Shown one piece after another: positions 1-6,726 of a stretch of DNA of 26,733 bases. The stretch covers positions 1-26,733 of the forward strand of contig JAEWRJ010000040.1 of the NCBI GenBank assembly GCA_023460055.1, in the 5' to 3' direction. This stretch comes from Bacillota bacterium. Lineage in GTDB: Bacteria > Bacillota > Clostridia > Christensenellales > Aristaeellaceae. How positions within the stretch are numbered: the first letter of the stretch is position 1; the number at the start of each line of letters is the position of its first letter. A program made the translations under genes and the position numbers. Under the pieces are notes generated by a model that worked only from the letters and a program-made list of their open reading frames with translations, ran no database searches and was not told the DNA's origin.

Positions 1-107
1 GCAGATGGGCGCGCAAGGCGGTGAGCTGTATGAGTGAACAGCAGGTATCCTCCATACGACAGGCGCCGAAAATACCGCGCGGCAAGCTGCTGAAACGCCT
101 GTGGCAG
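1..107. repeat. Copy 1 of an exact 107-bp direct repeat (partner at 485-591)
   Basis: Bases 1-107 match 485-591 base for base, at an offset of 484 bp. The match ends after the CAG at 105-107: copy 1 continues GCGGCGGAG and copy 2 continues TATCTGGGC. The copied stretch is the end of the first exporter gene plus the first codons of the second. This is what a tandem duplication of the 484-bp unit 108-591 would leave, with the window starting inside the first unit. It is also what an assembler loop at a contig end would leave. The sequence alone cannot decide between them. Confidence 0.95.
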
Positions 108-521
108 GCGGCGGAGGACGCGCAGGCCGCCGGTTTTATCCGTTCCTTCGAAGGCGGGCTCGATTACCGGGTTGCTCAAAAGGGCAATAACCTCTCCGGC
201 GGCCAGCGGCAAAGGCTGCTGATCGCGCGGGCGCTGGCTGGTCAGCCGGAGCTGCTGATACTGGATGACAGTTCTTCCGCCCTTGACTACCGCACCGACG
301 CCGCGCTGCGCAAGGCGCTGGCCCGCGGCTACAAAAACACGACGGCCGTCATCATCGCCCAGCGGGTTTCCTCCATCATGAACGCCGACCGCACACTGGT
401 GCTGGACGAGGGGCGCGAGATCGGCTTCGGGACGCACAGGGAGCTGATGGAAAACTGCAAAATGTACAAAGAGATCGCGGCCACGCAGATGGGCGCGCAA
501 GGCGGTGAGCTGTATGAGTGA
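108..521 (+). CDS. Heterodimeric ABC exporter, first subunit, C-terminal part of nucleotide-binding domain (5' partial)
   Basis: The visible part is the second half of an ABC ATPase domain. It has a canonical signature NLSGGQRQRL, a Walker B LLILDD in which the catalytic glutamate is replaced by aspartate, and IIAQR where the switch histidine would be. The missing Glu and His are typical of the degenerate-site subunit of heterodimeric exporters (BmrC, TM287, LmrC). The membrane domain and Walker A lie outside the window. The reading frame runs upstream without a break into the copied start of the next gene (a start codon would be at 30). I treat that 29-residue head as a product of the duplication, so only 108-521 is supported as this gene. 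It overlaps the next gene by 8 bp, so the two are probably translationally coupled. Confidence 0.85.
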   Translation, partial: AAEDAQAAGFIRSFEGGLDYRVAQKGNNLSGGQRQRLLIARALAGQPELLILDDSSSALDYRTDAALRKALARGYKNTTAVIIAQRVSSIMNADRTLVLDEGREIGFGTHRELMENCKMYKEIAATQMGAQGGELYE

Positions 522-591
522 ACAGCAGGTATCCTCCATACGACAGGCGCCGAAAATACCGCGCGGCAAGCTGCTGAAACGCCTGTGGCAG
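485..591. repeat. Copy 2 of the 107-bp direct repeat, in its native-looking context
   Basis: This is identical to 1-107. Here the sequence continues into an intact second exporter gene, so this copy has the natural arrangement: the stop codon of exporter half 1, then the ribosome-binding site and start of exporter half 2. Confidence 0.95.
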
Positions 592-2298
592 TATCTGGGC
601 CGCTACCGCCTGCTGCTGGTGCTGGCGATGATCCTGGTGATCCTGACCAACGCCCTTTCCCTGGCCGGTCCAAAGCTCTCAGGCCTGGCCATTGACGCGA
701 TCGGCATCGGGCAGGGCCAGGCGGATTTTGACAAGCTGCTGCTGTATACCGGCCTGATGGCGCTTTGCTATCTTGCTTCCGCGCTGACAGGCTATCTGCT
801 CAACCGGATCACCATCCGCCTGACCAGAAACACCACCTACCGCATGCGCAAGGACGTATTTGACAAGCTGGTCAGCCTGCCGGTCGGCTTCTTTGACAGG
901 CACCAGGCGGGCGATCTGATCAGCGTGCTGTCCTACGATGTGGATACGGTGAACGAAAGCCTGTCCACGGATTTCCTTCAGATTTTAAACAGCGTGATCA
1001 CCGTCAGCGTATCCTTCGTGCTGATGCTGACCATCCAACCGGTTCTGGTGCTAATATTTGCCGTAACCGTGCCGCTGACCGTGGTCTATATCCGGTGGAT
1101 CACAAAGCGGACCAGACCCTTTTTCAGAAAAAGATCGGCCAAGCTTGGCGAGCTCAACGGCTATATGGAAGAAATGATGGCCGGGCAGATGACGACCAAA
1201 GCATATGGCCGGGAAGATCAGGTGATCGGCCAGTTTGACCGGATCAACCGGGAAGCCGTGGATGCCTACACCACCAGCGAGTACTACGGCACACTGTCCG
1301 GCCCCTCGGTCAACTTCATTAACAATATTTCCCTGGCCCTGATCAGTGTATTCGGTTCCCTTCTCTATCTGGCGGGGCGGGTCGGCCTGGGCGATATCTC
1401 CTCCTTCATCCAGTATTCGCGCAAGTTCTCCGGCCCGATCAACGAAACAGCTAATATATTGGGTGAGCTGCAAAGCGCTTTCGCGGCGGCCGAGCGCGTT
1501 TTCCGCATGATCGACGAGCCGGCGGAAAAGGCGGATATGCCTGACGCCGACACGCTGGAAGAAGTCTCAGGGCATATATCCGCAAGCGAGGTCAGCTTCA
1601 GGTATGTTCCGCAAAAGCCGGTGATCGAAAACTTCAGCATGGAAGCTCCGGCCGGTTCTCTGACCGCTATCGTCGGCCCGACAGGCGCCGGCAAAACCAC
1701 GCTGATCAATCTGCTGATGCGTTTTTACGACGCAGATAAGGGCAGCATCCGGGTGGACGGGCGGGATATCTACGGCCTGACGCGCGGCAGCCTGCGCCGG
1801 GCCTATTCAATGGTGCTGCAGGATTCCTGGTTGTTTCACGGCACCATCCTTGATAACATTGCCTACGCCAGGCCGGATGCCACCCGGGAAGAGGTGGAGG
1901 CCGCTGCCCGCGCGGCCAAGGTGCATAACTTCATAAAAAAGCTGCCGCAGGGCTATGATACCGTGATCGGTGACGACGGGGTGAATATCTCCAAAGGGCA
2001 AAAGCAGCTGCTGACCATCGCGCGCGCGATGCTGTCAGACTCGCCGATGCTGATACTGGACGAGGCGACCTCCAACGTGGATACGCAAACAGAACGGCAG
2101 ATACAAGCCGCCATGCGGCAGCTGATGGCAGGCAGAACAGCCTTTGTGATCGCCCACAGGCTCTCGACCATCGAAAACGCTGACAACATTCTGGTGATCC
2201 GTGACGGCAACATCGTAGAGCAGGGAAGGCATGAAGATTTGATGAAAAAGAAGGGTTTCTACGCCGCGCTGTACGCGGCCCAGTTTGAGGCGGCATGA
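514..2298 (+). CDS. Heterodimeric ABC exporter, second subunit (membrane domain fused to ATPase)
   Basis: A full-length ABC half-exporter of 594 residues in the multidrug/lipid exporter family (BmrD, LmrD, TM288-like). The membrane domain covers about residues 25-330, and the ATPase domain follows. Walker A GPTGAGKTT is at 388-396, Walker B LILDE at 513-517 with the catalytic Glu, and the switch His at 548 in VIAHRLST. The signature reads NISKGQ (491-496) instead of LSGGQ. This is the complement of the upstream subunit, so the pair would form one consensus ATP site (this Walker A/B/His with the partner's LSGGQ) and one degenerate site. I chose ATG 514, which follows GGTGAG and lies inside the end of the previous gene. 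A GTG at 505 is possible. The substrate is unknown; drugs or lipids are usual for the family. Confidence 0.93.
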   Translation: MSEQQVSSIRQAPKIPRGKLLKRLWQYLGRYRLLLVLAMILVILTNALSLAGPKLSGLAIDAIGIGQGQADFDKLLLYTGLMALCYLASALTGYLLNRITIRLTRNTTYRMRKDVFDKLVSLPVGFFDRHQAGDLISVLSYDVDTVNESLSTDFLQILNSVITVSVSFVLMLTIQPVLVLIFAVTVPLTVVYIRWITKRTRPFFRKRSAKLGELNGYMEEMMAGQMTTKAYGREDQVIGQFDRINREAVDAYTTSEYYGTLSGPSVNFINNISLALISVFGSLLYLAGRVGLGDISSFIQYSRKFSGPINETANILGELQSAFAAAERVFRMIDEPAEKADMPDADTLEEVSGHISASEVSFRYVPQKPVIENFSMEAPAGSLTAIVGPTGAGKTTLINLLMRFYDADKGSIRVDGRDIYGLTRGSLRRAYSMVLQDSWLFHGTILDNIAYARPDATREEVEAAARAAKVHNFIKKLPQGYDTVIGDDGVNISKGQKQLLTIARAMLSDSPMLILDEATSNVDTQTERQIQAAMRQLMAGRTAFVIAHRLSTIENADNILVIRDGNIVEQGRHEDLMKKKGFYAALYAAQFEAA

Positions 2299-2365
2299 TC
2301 ACCCCCCATCCGCGTAAATTCTGCGTAAAACCAAGGGCTTGCGAGCCATTGACAATTTATTGCGC

Positions 2366-2394
2366 TTGTAAACCCCTTTATGAGCGGGTATAAT
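2366..2394 (+). promoter_or_regulatory. Predicted sigma-A promoter of the sugar importer operon
   Basis: The -35 element TTGTAA (2366-2371) and a perfect -10 TATAAT (2389-2394) are separated by exactly 17 bp. Transcription would start near 2401, leaving a leader of about 70 nt before ATG 2470. It is the best promoter match found by eye in the window. Confidence 0.7.
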
Positions 2395-2404
2395 ACTGAA
2401 GGCC

Positions 2405-2431
2405 TTGAGTGACGCGCTTTCATGCTATTAT
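2405..2431 (+). promoter_or_regulatory. Possible second, extended -10 promoter
   Basis: TGCTATTAT (2423-2431) fits an extended -10 element (TGn-TATTAT). A TTGAGT (2405-2410) lies 15 bp upstream, shorter than ideal. It could be a secondary start close to the importer genes. It is weaker than the 2366-2394 promoter. Confidence 0.3.
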
Positions 2432-2469
2432 GAGGCGGGTTCCCTCAAAACAACATCAGGGAGGATATT

Positions 2470-4053
2470 ATGTCCAAGAAAACATGGTCCACCATATTAG
2501 TGGTCGTTCTGGTCGTTGCCGCCGCGGTCGGCATCTATTTCGCCACTAAACCGGCGCCTGCGGCGCCTGTGGAAGCATCGCCGACTCCTGAGGCAGTTGT
2601 GGTTACGGATGTTCCCGCCACTGAGGTGCCCACCGAAGCCCCCACTGAGACGCCGACCGAAGTGCCCGCGACGGAAGCGCCCACGAAGGCCCCCACTGAG
2701 GTGCCCGTCACCGCCGCCCCCGCTGCCGAGGCAAGCGAAGCGCCGGTAGTTGCCGCCGCTGTGGCCGCCGCTGTTGAAGAGGTCAAGGAGACCGTTGAGA
2801 CCGCGGCCGCCGCAGCCGAAGCAAAGGTTGAGGAAGCTGTCGCGCAGGTGATGCCCGCCGCCGATAAAGCCAAGGCTGCCATCTGGCACACCTTCACAAA
2901 AGGCCAGGAAGAATACCTTGCCAAGGCCGTTGCCGGCTTTAACGCCTCACAGGACAAGTATGAGATCGAACTGCTCAGCCAGCCCTATGACGGCTTCCTG
3001 GACAGCGTGAAGAACTCCGTGATCGCGGGCGTCGGCCCCGACATCATTTTCAACTATGCCTCCGAAGCCGCCAGCTATGTCAAGGGCGGCTACCTGGCAG
3101 ACCTTTCCCAGTATATTTACGATGAAGAGATCGGTATTGAAGGCTTTGAGGGCTCCCTCGTTGATGGCGTCATGAACGGCGAAGTCAAAGCCTTTGAAGA
3201 CGGCGTCATCCATTATCTGCCCGCCTACACGACCGGCCCGATCCTTTTCTACAACAAGACCCTGTTTGATGAGCTGAAGATCGCCGTCCCCACCACCTGG
3301 GAAGAGATGGAAGCGGCCGCCAAGACCATCAAGGAGCAGAAGGGCATCGCCGCGCTTGGCTGCGACAGCCTGACCGACCTGGTCCAGATGTTCATCATGG
3401 AGACCCCCGGCGCGGGCTATATCGACGTGGCGAACAAGGTAGTCCTGTTTGATACGCCCGAAGTGCGCGCGAAGATCCAGTGGCTGGTCGACATGGTGAA
3501 GGAAGGCTACTTCCTCGTGAAGTCCACCGGCAACTACTTCTCCGAAGACTTCAACGCGGGCATCGTGGCCAGCTACATCGGCTCCTCCGCCGGCTATCCC
3601 TACATCACCCCCGCCGACGGCAAGTTTGAGTTCGCCATGGCGCCGGTTCCCGCCGCTACCTGGTATCCTTCTTGGAACCGCGGCCCCATCGTGTTCTACT
3701 ACAAGGATGACGCGAGGGCCCAGGCTGCCTATGAGTTCGTGAAGTACTTCATCTCCGCCGATGTGAACGCCGGCTGGGTTGAGGCCGTGACGGCTCTGGC
3801 CCCCTACTCCTGGACCAAGGAGACCGATGCTTACAAGGCCTATGTCGCCCAGGATACCCTGGCTGCCCAGGCGCTGAACGCCGTGGCCGAGAATCTGGAT
3901 GTTGCCGGCTCGCTGCCCGCTGTTGAAGGCGCAAACGTAGTCCGCAACGCGCTGAAAGCCGCGATCGAGAAAGCCGCGCTTGGCGATATGACGGTTGATG
4001 AGGCCTGGACCGAGGCTGTCACCGTATCCAACGCCGCCCTGCAAGGAAAGTAA
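2470..4053 (+). CDS. Carbohydrate-type ABC importer, solute-binding protein with transmembrane anchor and Pro/Thr/Ala-rich stalk
   Basis: This is a 527-residue extracytoplasmic binding protein related to the MalE-type family (COG1653-like). The binding domain starts near residue 137 (IWHTFTKGQEEY), followed by family-like segments GVGPDII, the LADLSQYI region, TTGPILFYNK and VPTTWEEM. In front of it are a hydrophobic helix (about 7-25) after the basic MSKKTW, a low-complexity stretch of Thr-Glu-Val/Ala-Pro repeats (about 36-80), and an Ala/Glu/Val-rich, probably helical segment (about 90-136). No cysteine follows the hydrophobic helix, so the usual lipoprotein anchor of Gram-positive binding proteins is absent. 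Either the protein is held by its uncleaved helix or it is released by signal peptidase I. The ribosome-binding site AGGGAGG precedes ATG 2470. It heads the importer operon. The ligand is probably a sugar or oligosaccharide, not identifiable from sequence. Confidence 0.9.
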   Translation: MSKKTWSTILVVVLVVAAAVGIYFATKPAPAAPVEASPTPEAVVVTDVPATEVPTEAPTETPTEVPATEAPTKAPTEVPVTAAPAAEASEAPVVAAAVAAAVEEVKETVETAAAAAEAKVEEAVAQVMPAADKAKAAIWHTFTKGQEEYLAKAVAGFNASQDKYEIELLSQPYDGFLDSVKNSVIAGVGPDIIFNYASEAASYVKGGYLADLSQYIYDEEIGIEGFEGSLVDGVMNGEVKAFEDGVIHYLPAYTTGPILFYNKTLFDELKIAVPTTWEEMEAAAKTIKEQKGIAALGCDSLTDLVQMFIMETPGAGYIDVANKVVLFDTPEVRAKIQWLVDMVKEGYFLVKSTGNYFSEDFNAGIVASYIGSSAGYPYITPADGKFEFAMAPVPAATWYPSWNRGPIVFYYKDDARAQAAYEFVKYFISADVNAGWVEAVTALAPYSWTKETDAYKAYVAQDTLAAQALNAVAENLDVAGSLPAVEGANVVRNALKAAIEKAALGDMTVDEAWTEAVTVSNAALQGK

Positions 4054-4062
4054 TCAATCTCC

Positions 4063-4100
4063 GGGGGCTGCTGCGCGCCAGCAGCCCCCTCTTTTCATTT
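4063..4100 (+). terminator. Strong intrinsic terminator or attenuator between binding protein and ATPase genes
   Basis: There is a perfect 11-bp stem: GGGGGCTGCTG at 4063-4073 and CAGCAGCCCCC at 4079-4089. The loop is CGCGC and the tail is TCTTTTCATTTT. It lies 9 bp after the binding-protein stop and about 30 bp before the ATPase start. The most likely role is partial termination or 3' protection, so that the binding protein is made in excess over the membrane and ATPase subunits. Confidence 0.85.
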
Positions 4101-4121
4101 TATGGATCGGAGAGTTCGGCT

Positions 4122-5183
4122 ATGCGCGTTGTGATGGAGAACCTTACCAAGAAATTCGGCCACTTTACAGCGGTGGACAACTTCAGCGTCACGCTGGAGG
4201 ATGGCGAGCTTGTATGCTTGCTGGGCCCTTCGGGCTGCGGCAAAAGCACGGTGCTCAACATGCTCGCGGGCATCCTGCCCGTTACAAAGGGCAAGATCCT
4301 GTTTGATGATGAGGATGTTACGGACATCGCCCCCGAACAGCGCGGCATTGGCCTGGTATTTCAAAACTACGCGCTTTACCCGCACATGACGGTGCTGGGC
4401 AATATCTGCTTTCCCTTGGAGATCCAGAAGGTCCCCAAGGCACAGCGGGAGGCAAGGGCTATGGAAATGGCCAGGCTTGTCCACATGCAGGACATGCTGG
4501 GCCGCAAGCCCAAGCAACTGTCGGGAGGCCAGCAGCAGCGCGTCGCGATTGCCAGAGCCCTGGTGAAGAACCCCCGCCTCCTGCTGCTGGACGAGCCGCT
4601 TTCCAACCTGGACGCGCGCCTGCGCCTTGAGATGCGTGAAGAGATCCGGCGCATCCAGCAGGAGACCAGGGTAACAACCATTTTTGTAACCCACGATCAG
4701 GAAGAAGCCATGTCCATCTCAGACCACATCGTCCTGATGAAAGACGGCCTCCTGCAGCAGCATGCACAGCCCCAGGCGCTGTATACCGAGCCATCCAATC
4801 AGTTTGTGGCGGACTTCTTGGGCAATCCGCCGATCAACAACATACCGGGCCTGATCTCAAAAGGTGTATTCAGGACAGAACAGGGCGCCGCGCTTTCCCT
4901 GCCTGAGTTTAAGCAGGTGCCCGATGAAACGGCGGTCAATCTGGCCATCCGCGCCGAAAGCTTTATCATGGAGGAAGGCCCGTCGCCTGAGCGCATGACA
5001 TGCCGGGTGGAGAATGTATATCAAATGGGCAAGGAAGAAATGGCCCAGCTTAACTTTGGCGGCCACAGCTTCAGGGCCTATATCTCATCGGATTACGGGC
5101 TTAAGAGAGGCGACACCGTCCATCTGAGCCTGCGCGGCCGCGGCACCTTCGTGTTTGACTTAAAAACGGGGGCACGCTACTGA
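4122..5183 (+). CDS. Sugar ABC importer ATPase, MalK/MsmK/UgpC family
   Basis: A 353-residue ATPase that would drive the importer from the cytoplasmic face. Walker A GPSGCGKST is at 35-43, the Q-loop FQNYALYPH near 80-88, the signature LSGGQQQR at 133-140, Walker B LLLLDEP at 153-159, and the switch His at 191 in VTHDQEEAM. The C-terminal part, from about 235, resembles the OB-fold (TOBE) regulatory region of MalK-type proteins but is diverged. Length and motifs are normal for the family. The start ATG 4122 follows GGAGAG by 7 nt. The stop shares one base with the next start (TGATG), so this gene and the permease are translationally coupled. Confidence 0.93.
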   Translation: MRVVMENLTKKFGHFTAVDNFSVTLEDGELVCLLGPSGCGKSTVLNMLAGILPVTKGKILFDDEDVTDIAPEQRGIGLVFQNYALYPHMTVLGNICFPLEIQKVPKAQREARAMEMARLVHMQDMLGRKPKQLSGGQQQRVAIARALVKNPRLLLLDEPLSNLDARLRLEMREEIRRIQQETRVTTIFVTHDQEEAMSISDHIVLMKDGLLQQHAQPQALYTEPSNQFVADFLGNPPINNIPGLISKGVFRTEQGAALSLPEFKQVPDETAVNLAIRAESFIMEEGPSPERMTCRVENVYQMGKEEMAQLNFGGHSFRAYISSDYGLKRGDTVHLSLRGRGTFVFDLKTGARY

Positions 5184-6712
5184 TGCAGCAGACCATGCGA
5201 CCCGCCGTCAAGAAGAGGCGGCCCGGCATACGGCGCATGATGACGCATATCATCATTTTCGCGCTGCTGGGGTCCGTATTGCTTGGGCTTGGCCTGTACG
5301 GCTATCAGACGCTGGAGCGCCGAACGCTCGATCAAAAGCAGACAGCGCGGATAGAGGCACATTTGAACGCAAGTATCAAAGAAGCGCAGGACCTGGCGCG
5401 CAGCGCCGCCTTGGACAGCGGTTCTGACGTTAAGATCGGCATCGATTCGCGCAAGCGCAGGCTGAAAGAAGATATCACCGCCTCCGTCACAAGCGGCCTT
5501 GAGGACCAGGTTATCGCGCTCACTTCTATCGATACGCTGCTTGGCGGGATAATCAACCGTGTCGGAGACGACGATAAAAAGGCGGCGATCACCGCTGCTT
5601 TTACGCAGAGCCGCGATGAGCTGGCCAACCGCGTCGTCTCTCAGGTGGATGCGGCGGAAAACGCGATGGGCATCGCCAGCGCGCGCCTTTCTTTGATGGT
5701 GACCGAGCCTGACTACGCGCTAATGTATTTCTACATGCCGCTGATCGCCGCCGGCAGCTTCTGCCTGCTGTTCTCAGCAGCGCTGCTGTCCCTGTGGCTG
5801 CGCTATGACGAGCGCAAACGCGCGCGCGTCGGCGAACTGCTTGAGCCGGTGGATTACCTGCTGCCCTTCTTTATCGGCGTAGCGCTCTTTACGCTTTATC
5901 CCATGGTGCGCGTGATCATCATGAGCTTCCAGGAGCGGTACAAGCTGGAGGGGAGCTTCACCGGATGGGGCCTTGGCAACTATGAGTACGTGATCAAGGG
6001 AATCCCCGGCACAACCAACTACTTCCTGCAGGGCCTGCGCAACACCTTCCTGTATGTGCTGTACACGGTACCGATCTCAACGGCGCTGGCCATCATCATC
6101 GCCTATTTGCTAAACCAGAAACTGCGCCTTTCCTCTCTGTTCCAGACCTCTTACTTCCTGCCGATGGTCACTTCCGTCACGGCAGTCGGCCTGGTCTGGC
6201 GGTGGATATTCAACCGCGAGTTCGGCGTGCTCAACGCGCTGCTCGGCCTGTTTGGGGTGGAAAAGATCAACTGGTTGCAGCAGGCATCCCATTCAATGAC
6301 CGTGCTGGTGGTTTTCGGCATCTGGTCAGCGCTGCCCTTTACGATCATCCTGCTGCTCAGCGGCCTGCAGAATATTGACGATACTTTCTATACCGTCGCC
6401 AAGGTGGACGGGGCCAGGCAGATGCGGATCTTCCGCAGGATCACGCTGCCGCTGCTCTCCCCCACCATCGGCCTGGTGCTGATCATCAACTCGATCTCCG
6501 CCTTCAAGGTGTTTACAGAGGTGAACGTGCTGTTTAACGGTACGCCGGGCCCCGTAAGCAATCTATACACGGTTGTCTATTACATCTTTGACATGCTGCG
6601 CCAGCAAAATGAGCTGGGGCGCGCGGCAGCGGCCGCCATCATCCTGTTTTTGTTTATATTGGTTTTCACCGCGCTGCAGCGCTATATACAGCGCAAGTGG
6701 AAGTATGATTGA
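5183..6712 (+). CDS. Sugar ABC importer permease, MalF-like, with an N-terminal extracytoplasmic domain
   Basis: This is a 509-residue membrane permease. The canonical MalF-type part begins near residue 222 (PVDYLLPFFIGVALFTLYP). It contains the cytoplasmic EAA loop at about 403-428 (TFYTVAKVDGARQMRIFRRI...LP), which contacts the ATPase. The first 210 residues or so are extra: a basic N-terminus, a helix at about 21-41, a polar and probably helical domain at about 42-178, a second helix at about 180-207, then the basic stretch RYDERKRAR. The positive charges place residues 42-178 outside the cell. Simple CUT1 permeases are about 290-310 residues long. E. coli MalF has its large external loop at a different point, between TM3 and TM4. 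The gene starts inside the ATPase stop codon. Confidence 0.9.
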   Translation: MQQTMRPAVKKRRPGIRRMMTHIIIFALLGSVLLGLGLYGYQTLERRTLDQKQTARIEAHLNASIKEAQDLARSAALDSGSDVKIGIDSRKRRLKEDITASVTSGLEDQVIALTSIDTLLGGIINRVGDDDKKAAITAAFTQSRDELANRVVSQVDAAENAMGIASARLSLMVTEPDYALMYFYMPLIAAGSFCLLFSAALLSLWLRYDERKRARVGELLEPVDYLLPFFIGVALFTLYPMVRVIIMSFQERYKLEGSFTGWGLGNYEYVIKGIPGTTNYFLQGLRNTFLYVLYTVPISTALAIIIAYLLNQKLRLSSLFQTSYFLPMVTSVTAVGLVWRWIFNREFGVLNALLGLFGVEKINWLQQASHSMTVLVVFGIWSALPFTIILLLSGLQNIDDTFYTVAKVDGARQMRIFRRITLPLLSPTIGLVLIINSISAFKVFTEVNVLFNGTPGPVSNLYTVVYYIFDMLRQQNELGRAAAAAIILFLFILVFTALQRYIQRKWKYD

Positions 6713-6726
6713 GGAGGCGTATAGAA

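Larger units (their letters stand above)
2299..2469 (+). promoter_or_regulatory. Upstream regulatory region of the sugar importer, with direct repeats
   Basis: This 171-bp gap holds no convincing gene. It contains the heptamer GCGTAAA twice (2312-2318 and 2323-2329) in direct orientation with an 11-bp period, about one helical turn. The pair lies about 40 bp upstream of the best -35 element, where an activator could bind. The gap ends in the ribosome-binding site AGGGAGG before ATG 2470. No strong rho-independent terminator is visible after the exporter gene. GGCT-TGCG-AGCC near 2337-2348 is only a 4-bp stem. Confidence 0.5.

Noticed and set aside
21..107. Reading 21-521 as a genuine 166-residue ABC protein
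   Set aside because: The first 29 codons are an exact copy of the start of the next gene, fused at 107/108. This is not a natural N-terminus for an ATPase domain.
2349..2354. Consensus -35 TTGACA upstream of the importer
   Set aside because: The TATAAT at 2389 is 34 bp away, and no -10 lies 16-18 bp downstream. TTGTAA at 2366 has the correct spacing.
2590..2720. DNA repeat or CRISPR-like array of CCCAC(T/G)GA units in the binding-protein gene
   Set aside because: The repeats encode Thr-Glu-Xaa-Pro low complexity in frame. They have no spacers and irregular lengths. They are a protein linker, not an array.
2947..4044. 365-codon open frame antisense to the binding-protein gene
   Set aside because: It mirrors a GC-rich coding sequence, has no recognisable domain or ribosome-binding site, and its composition is Gly/His/Val-rich, as antisense frames are. 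The sense frame is clearly the gene.
6709..6726. Upstream TTG start for the MalG-like permease
   Set aside because: The TTG overlaps the GAGGAGG Shine-Dalgarno. The TTG at 6727 is correctly spaced.
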